Positions 9,545 to 19,157 are shown, counted from the first letter of the stretch. The stretch: 64,000 bases of DNA from CBDFGN01 sp965247065 (GCA_965247065.1 CBDFGN010000006.1:3348001-3412000), one strand, 5' to 3'. Translations and numbers: made by a program. The notes: generated by a model from the letters alone, not told the origin.

Positions 9545-10662
9545 CCAGAAAACTTCTGTGAAATGATTTCTAAAATCCTATGGGTTGCCTTACCATCCCA
9601 TAGGGGAGGCACCGTGCTCTTTTTAAAAGTCCCATTATCAATTTCCTCAATTGTGGATATGACTTTATCAGTGTCGAAGTGAATCAGTTGATTAGTTCCC
9701 AATTCAATTGTTGAAGGCCTTTCAGTATTTTTACGCAAAGTCAGGCAAGGTATTTTTCGGAATGTAGTCTCCTCCTGAATTCCCCCGCTGTCGGTTAGAA
9801 CCAGGCTACTGCCAGCAATCAGTTTCTGAAAGGCGAAATAGTCTAGTGGCTCGGTGACAATCAAATCCTTCACTCCAACCAAACTTTCGAACAATTTGTA
9901 ATGCTTCAGTCGATCGGTAGTCCTGGGATGCACCGGAAATACAACCAATCGATCTGCAGCGATAGCTTGTATTAGTGAAATCAATTTCTGCAGTCCGGCC
10001 TTAGAATCTACAGTAGCCGGCCGGTGAATGGTCATCAGACAAAATGAATTGCTATTAATTTTCAATTCTGCCATTACTCGGCTTTGTTCAATTCTATCCT
10101 GATAAGTGACCATTGTGTCGATCATGGTGTTGCCCACCAGGAATAGATTTTCATTTTTTCCTTCCTTTTGGAGGTTTTCCAAACCGCTTTGTTCGGTAAT
10201 AAAGAAATAGTCGGATATCTGATCGGTCAAAATGCGATTATGTTCTTCGGGCATAGTTGGGTCTCTGGACCTCAATCCGCTTTCAATATGGCCCAATGGA
10301 ATCTGATTTTTATGGGCCGCCAAAGCTCCCGCCAGAGTGGAATTGACATCCCCTACCACTAAGACTAAATTCGCTCTACATTCTCTCATCAATTTTGCTA
10401 GCTTCATGATGATTTCGGCCATTTGGGAAGCTGGATCATTAGATTTGACGTCTAAATAATAATCCGGAGTGAAATCAAATTGGTCGAAAAACACTTGGGC
10501 CATCCTATGATCTGAATGCTGGCCCGTATGCACGATTCTCAAATCAATGTCCTCGTATTCTCGTGCAACCTGGCGAAATTGGGTAATCTTGATGAAATTC
10601 GGACGTGTCCCAACTATGACCAGAATCTTTTTCAAGGCCGGAAATTCTTGATGGACAACCAC
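9541..10662 (-). CDS. wecB: Non-hydrolysing UDP-N-acetylglucosamine 2-epimerase family protein
   Basis: This soluble protein of about 373 residues belongs to the WecB/WbpI family. Visible signatures are IVGTRPNFIK near the N-terminus, VVGDVNSTLAGALAA, GHIESGLRS, MPEEHNRILTDQ, MTIHRPATVD and LTDSGGIQEE. The family interconverts UDP-GlcNAc and UDP-ManNAc, or the 2,3-diacetamido uronic acid forms in the WbpI branch. The WlbA-like oxidase at the right edge would fit the WbpI branch, but this is inference. The frame opens with GTG at 10662; a TTG at 10635 would give the usual KKILVIVGTRP start. The region just upstream is an asnB fragment, so a recombination junction probably lies close to this start. 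Confidence 0.85.
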   Translation of the reverse strand: MVVHQEFPALKKILVIVGTRPNFIKITQFRQVAREYEDIDLRIVHTGQHSDHRMAQVFFDQFDFTPDYYLDVKSNDPASQMAEIIMKLAKLMRECRANLVLVVGDVNSTLAGALAAHKNQIPLGHIESGLRSRDPTMPEEHNRILTDQISDYFFITEQSGLENLQKEGKNENLFLVGNTMIDTMVTYQDRIEQSRVMAELKINSNSFCLMTIHRPATVDSKAGLQKLISLIQAIAADRLVVFPVHPRTTDRLKHYKLFESLVGVKDLIVTEPLDYFAFQKLIAGSSLVLTDSGGIQEETTFRKIPCLTLRKNTERPSTIELGTNQLIHFDTDKVISTIEEIDNGTFKKSTVPPLWDGKATHRILEIISQKFSG

Positions 10663-10672
10663 CGAAAGAAGT

Positions 10673-10853
10673 CACGAATTTGGCTAGAACGAGAATTAAG
10701 ATCAAGAATGACTAATTGCGGACGATAAGACCTAATTGGTCCTTGGATCCAGTAGCCCTGTGGATACGGCCGCCCATGGGGCTGAATGTGATTGGCCAGG
10801 CCTGCCAGATTCTCTTCTGTTTCGAACTTGATGAAACCCGCTATCCCGCACAT
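10673..10853 (-). pseudogene. Fragment of an asnB gene: N-terminal end of the glutaminase domain
   Basis: The frame starts at the ATG at 10853 with MCGIAGFIKFETEENLAGL, the characteristic class II glutaminase start. It keeps recognisable family positions (LANHIQ, an altered HRGPDHQ block, LVILDLNSRSSQ) for about 60 codons, with small indels scrambling parts. It then runs into the wecB start. There is no synthetase domain anywhere downstream. This is the head of a fifth asnB copy left after recombination. Confidence 0.75.
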
Positions 10854-11098
10854 GGATGCATTTGAAATGGAAATCCCTAAAGATATTGATTATCAAGGGA
10901 ATTTTGATTAGAAACCTAGTCGCATATCCTTGGTGGGGCCACACCAACATCCAGGCAACATTCCCACTCAGGCCCCACCCAGGTTGGTAGTTTGTTTGCG
11001 ATGCTTTTGCGTTTGCTGTAATTTTGAGGTCAATATCGCGAACCGTGATTGAAGAGTTGGGAGGTGAATCCCCGTGCAAGCAACGCCGAATTTGACAG

Positions 11099-12125
11099 AT
11101 GCGGATGAAACCGGAATACCTTTCCCTATTAGTTTGTCCGAAAACCAAAAGGCCGCTCGATCTTCAAATCATTGAATCGGACCCAAATGGCAATATAAAG
11201 GAGGGTATACTTGTTGAGCGGGTATCTGGTACCAAGTATCCTATCATTAAATTCATTCCCAGATTCGTACGCCAGGAAAACTACAGTAAATCCTTTGGCT
11301 TTCAATGGACCACACATGCAAAAACGCAACATGACAAATTCTCGAACATTGGCTTATCGGGGGAAAGATTCACAAAGGAAACCAAATGGGGAACGGATTT
11401 AAAGGGAGAGCTAGTATTGGAAATAGGCTGTGGCTTCAGGCAGATTCTCGGAACATGCCCTTAGCACTGGGGCCACAGTGGTATCGTTCGACTATTCATC
11501 CGCAGTGGAAGCTAATTATCAAATTAATGGCAGGCATGAGAACCTATTTCTACTGCAGGCGGATGTTTATGAAATGCCCTTCAAACAAGACTTCTTCGAC
11601 AAGGCCTTCTGTTTCGGCGTTTTACAGCACACCCCGAATCCAGAAGAAGCTTTTTTGAGTATTATTAAATATTTAAAGCCAGGTGGCAAAATCGCATCAG
11701 ACATTTATAAGAAAGATTATCGAAGCCTCCTTCACGTAAGAACTTGGGTGCGCCCCTTCGTCAAGGATATCCAACCAGAAAGCCTCTATCGATACACCAG
11801 GAAATACGTTAACGCAATCTGGCCTCTTGCCATCGTCTTGCGGAAAACGAAATTAGGACAGAAAGCAATATCCCGTCTTATTGCGGAAAGATCAGACTAT
11901 TTAGGCGACGTTCCTGACCCAATTCTGAAGGAATGGGCGTACTTAGACACTTTCGATTGGTTTTCACCTGCGTTTGACAAACCGCAAACGCTCAGGACGT
12001 TCCGCTCCTGGCATAAGAAAGCTGGGCTTATTGATGTCGATGTGCACCCGGGATACAATGGTTTTGAAGGGAGGGCCACCATCCCTTGGACTAGCACAAC
12101 GGAACGAAAAGATTCCACCGATTAA
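11099..12125 (+). pseudogene. Class I SAM methyltransferase broken by a one-base frameshift
   Basis: Two overlapping plus-strand frames (11099-11464 and 11430-12125) form one protein of about 341 residues. The first has a Trm112-like start (YLSLLVCPKTKRPLDL) and reaches motif I, reading LEIGCG before going out of frame. The second continues SGRFSEHALSTGATVVSFDY and has the motif IV region KAFCFGVLQHTPNPEEAF. One extra T near 11435 restores LEIGCGSGRFSEHAL if removed. The gene is on the opposite strand to its neighbours and lies between an asnB fragment and a duplicated polymerase gene. It is a pseudogene unless the indel is an assembly error. Confidence 0.8.
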
Positions 12126-12190
12126 AAATCGGTTGCAGATTAATCGAGATTTGCTTTCGGTTTTTCAATCGATAAAGCTTGTCGGTTGGG

Positions 12191-13411
12191 CTAGCTATTG
12201 GTGTTCTGCTTGAAAAGGTAAACCGCAGAAAAATAAACAAGCCAGAAAAATGCTGAGCTATGAGGTAATTCCAAAACCACATGGAAGGACGCCCAAGCCA
12301 TCATCACCAGCAGCGCTAATACCATAAAATCCATTCGCTTATCTCGGAGAGTTTCTCCCGAATTTAAGAAGTACAAGATCGGGCCCTTCAATGGGACAAC
12401 CAGCAATAAGGCTGGAATAATTCCTACATGAAAAGCTAAAGTTATTAATGAATTGTGCATAGGCGAGAGGTATTGTTCCTTTGGCTTCAACTCCATCCAG
12501 GGAGAATTCAATTCGGTTCTCAATGCACTCAATAGCTCATCGGAGGTAAATTTCCCTCCAAATCCATTGCCGAAAATACCATAATTGTCCACTAGCAATT
12601 CCTGAAGAGTCCATTCCCAATAAATCAGCCGCCACAAAGAATTATGATCGTGAAGTTGTGGAAAGAGTTTGAATGCGGGAATTATGGCAATAACAAGAAT
12701 AATAATTCCAACCACCTTTAGGGGTTTAGGTACGCTGAACAAGAGGTAGACAACCGGAATGAGCAATGCACACAGTACGGCCGAGGAATGGTGGCCCATG
12801 GTCATATTGAGCAAGATTATAAAAAGGACTAGGATGCATTTTCGAAACAAACGTTGATCATATACCAGAATGAAGGCTTCTAGAACGAATAGTCCTGGAA
12901 AAATCATCAGGGATAGGTAGTTGAATTCAAAGAAAAGTTGGTCCCAATAGTCCGTAATAATGACAAAATTAAAAAGGTGATATAAAATCTGAATAAGCGC
13001 AGATACCAACCCTATTAAAATGATGAACTTGATATTGAAATCATTGTTATCCGTTTGGATGAAGCTTCCGACTATTACATAGCTACCGCCCATGTAAATA
13101 AATAAGGCATAGTGCCGAACCATATATTGCAATGGTCCTAGTGTGCACAAGTAGGAATAAATGAAATAAACCAAGCTAAGGCCCAGAAGAGCGATAAGGG
13201 GCCTAATCCAGAATCTTTCATTTCTTCTAAGGAAGATGGGTAAACTTATAAGAACTAATATGATAAAAAGAAAGTCATATAGATGAAACTGCCAGAATAG
13301 ATGAAACTTTGAAAACTGCTTACCCAATAGAAGCAGCATTTCAATTAAGATAAAAAGTGCCATCTGGACTGGATGCAACTGCTCGGTTCTATTTGGCAAT
13401 GCCAGTTTCAA
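12191..13411 (-). CDS. O-antigen polymerase/ligase-like membrane protein, copy 2
   Basis: A 406-residue polytopic membrane protein paralogous along its whole length to the one at 6921-8204. It has the same extracytoplasmic blocks (GIFGNGFGGKFTSDELLS, YLSPMHNSLITLAFHVG) and the same C-terminal run SFHVVLELPHSSAFFWLVYF. The frame opens with TTG at 13411; an ATG at 13360 (MALFILIE) matches an internal Met of copy 1. The duplication flanks flippase, wecB, the asnB fragment and the broken methyltransferase. Both copies appear intact, so functional divergence rather than simple redundancy is possible. Confidence 0.75.
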   Translation of the reverse strand: MKLALPNRTEQLHPVQMALFILIEMLLLLGKQFSKFHLFWQFHLYDFLFIILVLISLPIFLRRNERFWIRPLIALLGLSLVYFIYSYLCTLGPLQYMVRHYALFIYMGGSYVIVGSFIQTDNNDFNIKFIILIGLVSALIQILYHLFNFVIITDYWDQLFFEFNYLSLMIFPGLFVLEAFILVYDQRLFRKCILVLFIILLNMTMGHHSSAVLCALLIPVVYLLFSVPKPLKVVGIIILVIAIIPAFKLFPQLHDHNSLWRLIYWEWTLQELLVDNYGIFGNGFGGKFTSDELLSALRTELNSPWMELKPKEQYLSPMHNSLITLAFHVGIIPALLLVVPLKGPILYFLNSGETLRDKRMDFMVLALLVMMAWASFHVVLELPHSSAFFWLVYFSAVYLFKQNTNS

Positions 13412-13484
13412 AAGTCAAGTATTATACGGGGTCGACGAAGGTTTTACTATACCAGGCTCTCAGCACAACTAAACCACTAACTTT

Positions 13485-14453
13485 TTATTTAATGACCACT
13501 AATCGTTTAGCCCAGTATTTATTTAATTGGAAAAGGATCACTGTTAAGAAAATTAAGGCGGCGAATTTCTTTAGTGCAGCTAGCGCCTTCTCTTCCCAAA
13601 AAACAATGCCCTCCTTAGAAATTCTTAAACCCATATAGCCCAGAAAAAGAGGTTTAATCTTAAAATCTTCTTTTTTGATTTCGATAATTTCATATAGGGT
13701 CCAATCAAATTCATCAAAGATATCCTGTTGGAGCCAGCGAATTTGCTCGTTCTCATATGACAAAACCACCTCATTAAACTCCATTAGGTTATGGCTATTG
13801 ATACTTGGCTTTAGAATTAATTCCTGTGGCCTGGCATCCAGGTAACACGAGAAAGATATTTCATTTTTCCCTGGACTTAGACAAAATCCTTGTCCTCTTA
13901 TCACTCCGCCTCGATCCCTAATTTCGACCGACATTATATCTTCCTGGTCAGACACCATATTCACTTTTAGATTTGCATTTACTAAAGTATCAATTGCCAC
14001 TTGGTTACCCAGAAAAATGATAGACGGATCCATAAAGTTATCTACATTAATGCTGCGGAACTTCAGTTTCTCCGCCGTGCATTCCAAGAGTTCTAAGTAT
14101 CGGTTGGGTGCAAACAGGGTTAGAATCGAATCTCCTTCCAAAAAAAAGTCCAGGCCATTGACGTGAAGTTTCAGGGACCTGATCGCAATTTGATGTTCCT
14201 TTTTAGTTGACACGTCAATTCTAAATTTTCTATACTCCAGATCATCCGGTAAATCCCATCTGACTATTTGATAGTATCCATCGGGTTTGATCAACTTCCA
14301 ATGTGATTTATCTTCAGAGAACCCAGTAGAATCTGACTTGGCAACAGTGAACAATTGGATGTAATCCTCGGACTCCAGCTTAATTTCAAGCTCTATATAA
14401 TTGTCCCAAGCAGCTGCTTGTAACCCGGTCAGTAGTAAAATGACTCCAAACAT
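13485..14453 (-). CDS. Hypothetical exported or membrane-anchored protein
   Basis: I do not recognise this protein of about 322 residues. It has a short hydrophobic N-terminus (MFGVILLLTGLQAAAW) that may be a signal peptide, a mainly beta-rich hydrophilic body, and a C-terminal transmembrane helix (AALIFLTVILFQLNKYWAKR) ending in basic residues. This suggests an exported domain tethered by its C-terminus. The frame opens at TTG 14459; the ATG at 14453 is preferred. It sits between WecG/TagA-type and polymerase-like genes, so a role in assembly or modification of the polysaccharide at the periplasmic face is plausible but unproven. Confidence 0.6.
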   Translation of the reverse strand: MFGVILLLTGLQAAAWDNYIELEIKLESEDYIQLFTVAKSDSTGFSEDKSHWKLIKPDGYYQIVRWDLPDDLEYRKFRIDVSTKKEHQIAIRSLKLHVNGLDFFLEGDSILTLFAPNRYLELLECTAEKLKFRSINVDNFMDPSIIFLGNQVAIDTLVNANLKVNMVSDQEDIMSVEIRDRGGVIRGQGFCLSPGKNEISFSCYLDARPQELILKPSINSHNLMEFNEVVLSYENEQIRWLQQDIFDEFDWTLYEIIEIKKEDFKIKPLFLGYMGLRISKEGIVFWEEKALAALKKFAALIFLTVILFQLNKYWAKRLVVIK

Positions 14454-14540
14454 CACCAAACTTTCCTTAGACTAACTTTTGTAGCATGATCTTTCCAATT
14501 GTATATCCAGAACGAGGAATTGGTAGGTTATGTGGTATAA

Positions 14541-15323
14541 TCATTTCGGATTATTGAGCTTGTTTTTTGTTGACTTAAAAAGGGAGTTCAAATATTGTTT
14601 ATTCAAGTAATATATGAATAGGCTGTTGGTGATCAAATACCGTTTAAACAATCGCCTTGGTTCCTGGATCAACCTAAAAAGCCATTCCAGCCCATTTTTA
14701 CTCATCCATCGTGGAGTTTTCATTAAAGTTCCGGCGAAAACCGGAAGGGCCGCCCCAATTCCTATGAAAGTAGCCTTGGTGTTCATATGGGCCTGAGCCA
14801 TCCATTTTTCTTGTTTAGGACACCCTAGTGAGACAATCGCCAAATCAGGTTTTGAATTGTTGATTTGTTCAAAATAATCTTCATCATTCCATTGACTATC
14901 AAAAGGCGGGGAGATCCGCCCAACAATAGCAATATCGGGTAATAATGACTTGATTTTGCTCTGGGTCTTTTCTAGCACCTCATCGGTTGAGCCAATGAGA
15001 AAAATTTTCAGTTTCAAGCGATTGGCGTGGACCAAAAGGTCAGGCAGAAAACTCATTCCTGGAATTCGCTCTTGAGAAATTCCGTAAAGTAATTTAAATG
15101 ATCTCGACAAGGGCATACCATCGGGCAATATCAAGTTCGCCGCGTTCACCATTTCGGCAAATTTTGGGTCGTGGGCAGCCTCAACAACCATGTGGGAATT
15201 GGCAAAACAAACGTAAGCTGAGGTTTTTGATTGGGCCAATTGAAGCACTTTCTCCAGAGATGCACCATAGCTAAGCTGATTCACATCTAAACTTATTATC
15301 CGGCAGGTTTTATGCTTGGCCAA
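14541..15323 (-). CDS. WecG/TagA/CpsF family glycosyltransferase (GT26)
   Basis: A 260-residue protein with family hallmarks: CFANSHMVVEAAHDPKF, LILPDGMPLSRSFKLL, the GxP region RIPGMSFLPDLL, VSLGCPKQEKWMA, and GIGAALPVFAG followed by TPRWMSKNGLEWLFRL. GT26 enzymes such as WecG (ManNAcA) and TagA (ManNAc) add an N-acetylmannosamine-type residue to a lipid-linked acceptor at the cytoplasmic membrane. A wecB-type epimerase in the same locus would supply such a donor. The frame opens with TTG at 15323 with a stop a few codons upstream, so a non-ATG start seems real. Confidence 0.88.
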   Translation of the reverse strand: MAKHKTCRIISLDVNQLSYGASLEKVLQLAQSKTSAYVCFANSHMVVEAAHDPKFAEMVNAANLILPDGMPLSRSFKLLYGISQERIPGMSFLPDLLVHANRLKLKIFLIGSTDEVLEKTQSKIKSLLPDIAIVGRISPPFDSQWNDEDYFEQINNSKPDLAIVSLGCPKQEKWMAQAHMNTKATFIGIGAALPVFAGTLMKTPRWMSKNGLEWLFRLIQEPRRLFKRYLITNSLFIYYLNKQYLNSLFKSTKNKLNNPK

Positions 15324-15358
15324 AGTCGCAGAGCTTTTTGATCATTGCTAAAGGAAAA

Positions 15359-16609
15359 TTAATCAAAGCGTGTTTTGATGGATTTGGTGTTCAGGAGGAA
15401 CAAAAGTTCGAAAATAACCACAACCGAAAGGTACTCAAACCAATAGTCCATGATGAAATATGACAACAGGCAGAAAAACATTATTCTACTGCTTAAACTT
15501 CTCATGGAGTATTTGAAACAGAATCTGAAATAGGTAAACGAAAAAATCAAAAATCCCAGGAAGCCGTATTCCCCTAACAGCCGGTTGTAAAATGAGAAGG
15601 GCTGATTGGCCGCGTTTTCACGGTCGTCCCAGGGATTACCAAAATCGTGGATCCATAGACCAAAGTGATAAGCATCAAATACCTCAGACCGATAAATCAT
15701 GACTTGGGGAAACCAGTTGACATAATCCCCTGAAACAACAAAGGCAGTGCGTGAGGAAAAGTTTCCTGGCCCAGCTCCGAATATAAAATTATCCACTCCG
15801 GAAGTTAAGTATTCTCCAGTTTGAAGGAATGACTTAATCTTGTATGGAACCTCGTCTTCAGGAGCGTTTATTTTCCTTAGATATCCCAAAACGTACTTTA
15901 CATTTGAGGGAGAAAGCTGGTAAAACGCTGAGAGGGTTATTAATGGAAAGAAGATAAAGATCAGGATCTTTTTGACAAAATTTAGCCGCCAGGAAAAAAA
16001 ATACACCAAGAGAAATGTGGTAAAAAATAAGAACATCCCTCCCATATATCCGGTCATTAATATCAGAAAAAAAGCCAGGACGGCTCTCCATTTCTTTCCT
16101 CGATATAAATAAAAGATCAGAAAAAAGGAAAGTATTATCATTGACTCCGAGGAAACGCTGAAGATCGCATATAAGGGGTCTCCTGCCGATTGAGATATCG
16201 TATAGGTGATTAATGCTTTGTACTTCCAACTTTGATATAAGATTTGGACAAACATGCAAAGTGCAATAATGGAAAAATAATAGTCTGCGGTAAGAAGAAC
16301 TCTTTTCGGTGCCATTTCAATCCGCTGATAAATTTGCTGGGAGGCAATCATCGAAAAGATTAAAAGAGACAACGTTAAAACGATTGACCAGAGATAGTTA
16401 AGGTTCAAGATAAAAAACAACGAAGCCGCCACAGCATAACATAGAAGCAACCAATAGAAGCTCACAATTGGATGTTTCTTCGGCCCCAGGTAATCCGCCG
16501 GCATGGTTAAGAATGCAAAAAGTACCCCCAGAATCTTTATTGGAGGGAAGCCTGCGGTTATTAGTAAAAGAAAGGTTAGTAGTCTTAGGTCTGGCAGTTT
16601 AAGTTTCAT
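15359..16609 (-). CDS. Wzy-like O-antigen polymerase
   Basis: A 416-residue polytopic membrane protein with about 11 hydrophobic stretches and one large loop (about residues 245-345) containing FIFGAGPGNFSSRTAF and HDFGNPWD. This matches Wzy-type polymerases in topology, although sequence similarity in this family is always low. Its ATG overlaps the stop of the upstream GT4 gene in an ATGA (16606-16609). It is unrelated in close sequence to the two paralogous polymerase/ligase proteins on its left. Confidence 0.7.
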   Translation of the reverse strand: MKLKLPDLRLLTFLLLITAGFPPIKILGVLFAFLTMPADYLGPKKHPIVSFYWLLLCYAVAASLFFILNLNYLWSIVLTLSLLIFSMIASQQIYQRIEMAPKRVLLTADYYFSIIALCMFVQILYQSWKYKALITYTISQSAGDPLYAIFSVSSESMIILSFFLIFYLYRGKKWRAVLAFFLILMTGYMGGMFLFFTTFLLVYFFSWRLNFVKKILIFIFFPLITLSAFYQLSPSNVKYVLGYLRKINAPEDEVPYKIKSFLQTGEYLTSGVDNFIFGAGPGNFSSRTAFVVSGDYVNWFPQVMIYRSEVFDAYHFGLWIHDFGNPWDDRENAANQPFSFYNRLLGEYGFLGFLIFSFTYFRFCFKYSMRSLSSRIMFFCLLSYFIMDYWFEYLSVVVIFELLFLLNTKSIKTRFD

Positions 16610-17721
16610 GACCGAATCTCCTGGTTCAACATCTGCTCAAACACATTTGCAATATTTTTCTCATACATTCCCAGGGTGTAATTCTTTAAAAATCTCTCCC
16701 TGCTTCTTTCTCCCATTGAACTTATTAAACCCCTGTCCATTAGAAGTTTTTTCATGGCAGCAGCCAATTTCCTAGCATCCCGTTTCTCAACAAGGATGCC
16801 GGTGAACCCGTCTTCCACAATTTCTGGAATGGCTCCCTCACAGGTCGAAATAACCGGAAGCCCCATTTGCATTGCCTCTAAAACTACCCCTGGAAATGCC
16901 TCAAAATAGGTCGGCAATACAAAAATATCAGAAGAATTATAGATTTCAGTTTTGTCCATTCCGTACAGAGCAGGAAGCACTTTAACCTTATCACTGATTC
17001 CCAGTTCCGCTATTTTTTCTTCAATTTCATCAAGCGATAAATCGATTGGATTTCCAACGATGAGTGCTGAAAAATTTACCGATTCTTGTTTCACCAGAAA
17101 AAATGCCTCTAACAATTCCAAAATCCCCTTAGATCTTAAAAAATTCCCCAAAAAAAGAACTGTTGGTGTCTCATTCCAGGTCTTTTTCATGGTGCCGTAC
17201 CCTTCCAAAAAATCAATTCCATTACTTACAATGTACGGTTCGGTCGATTTGACCTCTTGAATATCCCGACTCAAAGCTTTTGAAAGGCAAATCACATTAT
17301 TGTTTCGAAATAATCTCCTAAAAAGTCGGCGCTTAAATCTGCTTTCCCGGATCTGATCTTGGATGCCTGATGTTCTCAAGTGGAGAAGCGCTCTCTTTCC
17401 CAAAAGCTTTACCAGCCCTATATAAAAAGCATCCCGGTAGAAGGCAAATCCTTTTACAGTCAGATTGAAATAAATGAAATCAGGATTGATACCCATTATC
17501 TTTCTCACTATCCGAAATCCTATGGTGATTCCCTTAAATACCTTCTTAATAGAAAACCTACCCAGTTCACTCAGTTCCTCCACAAAGTGCAAGCCAATGA
17601 CTTCTATATTAAATAGGCTATTTAGATAAGTACTTTCGACCAGGGACTGGTACCTAAGGGCTGCCCCATGAACTGGTGGAGGTAAGGGTACTATGAATAA
17701 AATATTTTTAGACCTGGACAT
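16606..17721 (-). CDS. Glycosyltransferase family 4
   Basis: A 371-residue GT-B transferase. The N-terminal domain starts ILFIVPLPPPVHGAALRYQS, a common opening of GT4 enzymes. The C-terminal domain has VLFLGNFLRSKGILELLEAF and the donor-binding E-x7-E motif EAFPGVVLEAMQMGLPVIS near residue 283. It is soluble or peripheral and builds the repeat unit on the cytoplasmic side. It is translationally coupled to the Wzy-like gene. A relic with the same opening lies just upstream at 17847-17930. Confidence 0.88.
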   Translation of the reverse strand: MSRSKNILFIVPLPPPVHGAALRYQSLVESTYLNSLFNIEVIGLHFVEELSELGRFSIKKVFKGITIGFRIVRKIMGINPDFIYFNLTVKGFAFYRDAFYIGLVKLLGKRALLHLRTSGIQDQIRESRFKRRLFRRLFRNNNVICLSKALSRDIQEVKSTEPYIVSNGIDFLEGYGTMKKTWNETPTVLFLGNFLRSKGILELLEAFFLVKQESVNFSALIVGNPIDLSLDEIEEKIAELGISDKVKVLPALYGMDKTEIYNSSDIFVLPTYFEAFPGVVLEAMQMGLPVISTCEGAIPEIVEDGFTGILVEKRDARKLAAAMKKLLMDRGLISSMGERSRERFLKNYTLGMYEKNIANVFEQMLNQEIRS

Positions 17722-17776
17722 TAGGTTTTAAGTCGCGAAGTGAATGGACCTGCCACTTGGTTTCTGATCCGATTAC

Positions 17777-17805
17777 TATCAAATGAGTGCTTTCCTCATT
17801 TGATA
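17777..17805. other. Perfect 11-bp inverted repeat with a 7-base loop
   Basis: TATCAAATGAG and its exact complement CTCATTTGATA are separated by TGCTTTC in the gap between two GT4 genes. No T-run follows on either strand, so it is not a classical intrinsic terminator. It could be an mRNA hairpin that protects or attenuates the transcript crossing this gap. Confidence 0.45.
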
Positions 17806-17846
17806 AACTAATTGCCCTACAAGACGATCTATCCCTTGATAGACTA

Positions 17847-17930
17847 TTAATCCTTCAAGCATATTGGTAGGGCTGCTCCATGTATGATTGGAGGTAATTG
17901 AACTAGAAAGAGAATCTTTCTTTGGTTATT
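17847..17930 (-). pseudogene. Relic of a GT4 glycosyltransferase N-terminus
   Basis: The minus-strand frame reads KILFLVQLPPIIHGAALP before a stop at 17847. This is nearly the same as the opening of the intact neighbour (ILFIVPLPPPVHGAALRY). Nothing of the rest of the enzyme is recognisable. It is the stub of a duplicated or replaced GT4 gene; the remainder of the 17722-18011 gap shows no gene. Confidence 0.6.
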
Positions 17931-18011
17931 GTATTTTTCAACCTCATACTTGCTATTTGAAGCTATCAAATTTATAAATGTCATCTAAATCCAACAAAAG
18001 GCTTTAAGAAA

Positions 18012-19157
18012 TTAAGGTTCTGTTAATACTTGTTCATAGCGAGCTATTATGCTTTTTATGTCATAATTTTCCTTGGTTCTATTTATGATTTTGTCTCTAT
18101 CGACCTTTGTGGACAGGGCTTTATTAATGGTTGAAGAATAACTTAATACATCTCCTGTTTCCACAAACCAACCATTAAATCCCTCGACAATCATATCCTT
18201 TAGCCCTCCAGGACTTTCGAAAGTTAATATTGGCACGCCCAGGGCATTAGCTTCAATCGCAACATTTGGAAAACCCTCATAAGCGGAGGCCATAAGCATC
18301 AAAGACGATTTTTGAATATAGGGCATTGGATTAGTTTTAAAACCAGTGAATTCAACCTGATTGGCAATATCCAATTTCTCTACAAGACTTTCCAAAAAAT
18401 GAGGATAATCCGGATCCTCGGGAGAAGTGCCACCAATCACATAAAGTTTGATATCTCGTCGACCATTTAAACCCAAAGCTTCAATTATTAGGTGAATCCC
18501 TTTCCTCCTAATCAACCTTCCCACAGTTACCACTATATGATCAAAGTTGTCAGAAACTTCGAATTCCCTGGCTTTAGTTTCAATATCACCAAAATCGATA
18601 GGGTTATTAATTAGGGCTATTTTACTTTCTCTTACTCCAAAATTTTGGATGAGATCGTTTTTCATTTCCTGTGATAGCGCAATTATCTTATCGATTTTCG
18701 CATAAGCGTTTCTGTGAAGAAGGAACAAAAATTTCGACAATGGATATTTGTAATCCTTCAGGAATAAATTCATAATGATGGGCTCGCGACTAACAATTTT
18801 GAATTTTCCTGGTAAGAAAAAATCTATCAGGAAAGTGATGAGATTTAGGTGATTCACATTGGATACAAACAATATTTCAGCATCTATTTTTCGTAAAAAG
18901 GGAACTATTTTAAAGAAGACAAGTCTGACCCTTTTTAAACCAAGTGAATAATATTTAACATCCTCTGATAAGTGGCCAGAATGCTCCGCATGAAATTTTA
19001 GGCTCATCAATTCCAAATCAAATTTCTCTCTTGATAGTTTCGAGATTAACATTGACAAAACCTTCTCCGCACCACCTCCACCCAATTCAGGGACCACAAA
19101 ACACACCTTCTTCTTAGATTCAGCTGGTATTCGGGATGATTCAATTAACTTATTCAA
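18012..19157 (-). CDS. Glycosyltransferase family 4
   Basis: A 381-residue GT-B enzyme. The N-terminal domain opens VCFVVPELGGGGAEKVLSML (glycine-rich acceptor loop). The donor domain has VVTVGRLIRRKGIHLIIEAL, YVIGGTSPEDPDYP and the E-x7-E block ASAYEGFPNVAIEANALGVP. The start is TTG at 19157: a TAA lies two codons upstream and no in-frame ATG precedes the conserved opening. The upstream gap (19158-19381) shows nothing convincing. It probably adds one sugar of the repeat unit. Confidence 0.87.
   Translation of the reverse strand: MNKLIESSRIPAESKKKVCFVVPELGGGGAEKVLSMLISKLSREKFDLELMSLKFHAEHSGHLSEDVKYYSLGLKRVRLVFFKIVPFLRKIDAEILFVSNVNHLNLITFLIDFFLPGKFKIVSREPIIMNLFLKDYKYPLSKFLFLLHRNAYAKIDKIIALSQEMKNDLIQNFGVRESKIALINNPIDFGDIETKAREFEVSDNFDHIVVTVGRLIRRKGIHLIIEALGLNGRRDIKLYVIGGTSPEDPDYPHFLESLVEKLDIANQVEFTGFKTNPMPYIQKSSLMLMASAYEGFPNVAIEANALGVPILTFESPGGLKDMIVEGFNGWFVETGDVLSYSSTINKALSTKVDRDKIINRTKENYDIKSIIARYEQVLTEP

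Noticed and set aside
10732..11148. A 138-codon minus-strand frame between the asnB fragment and the methyltransferase
   Set aside because: No recognisable motif, and it overlaps the asnB relic in another frame and the start of the plus-strand methyltransferase. It is a chance frame.
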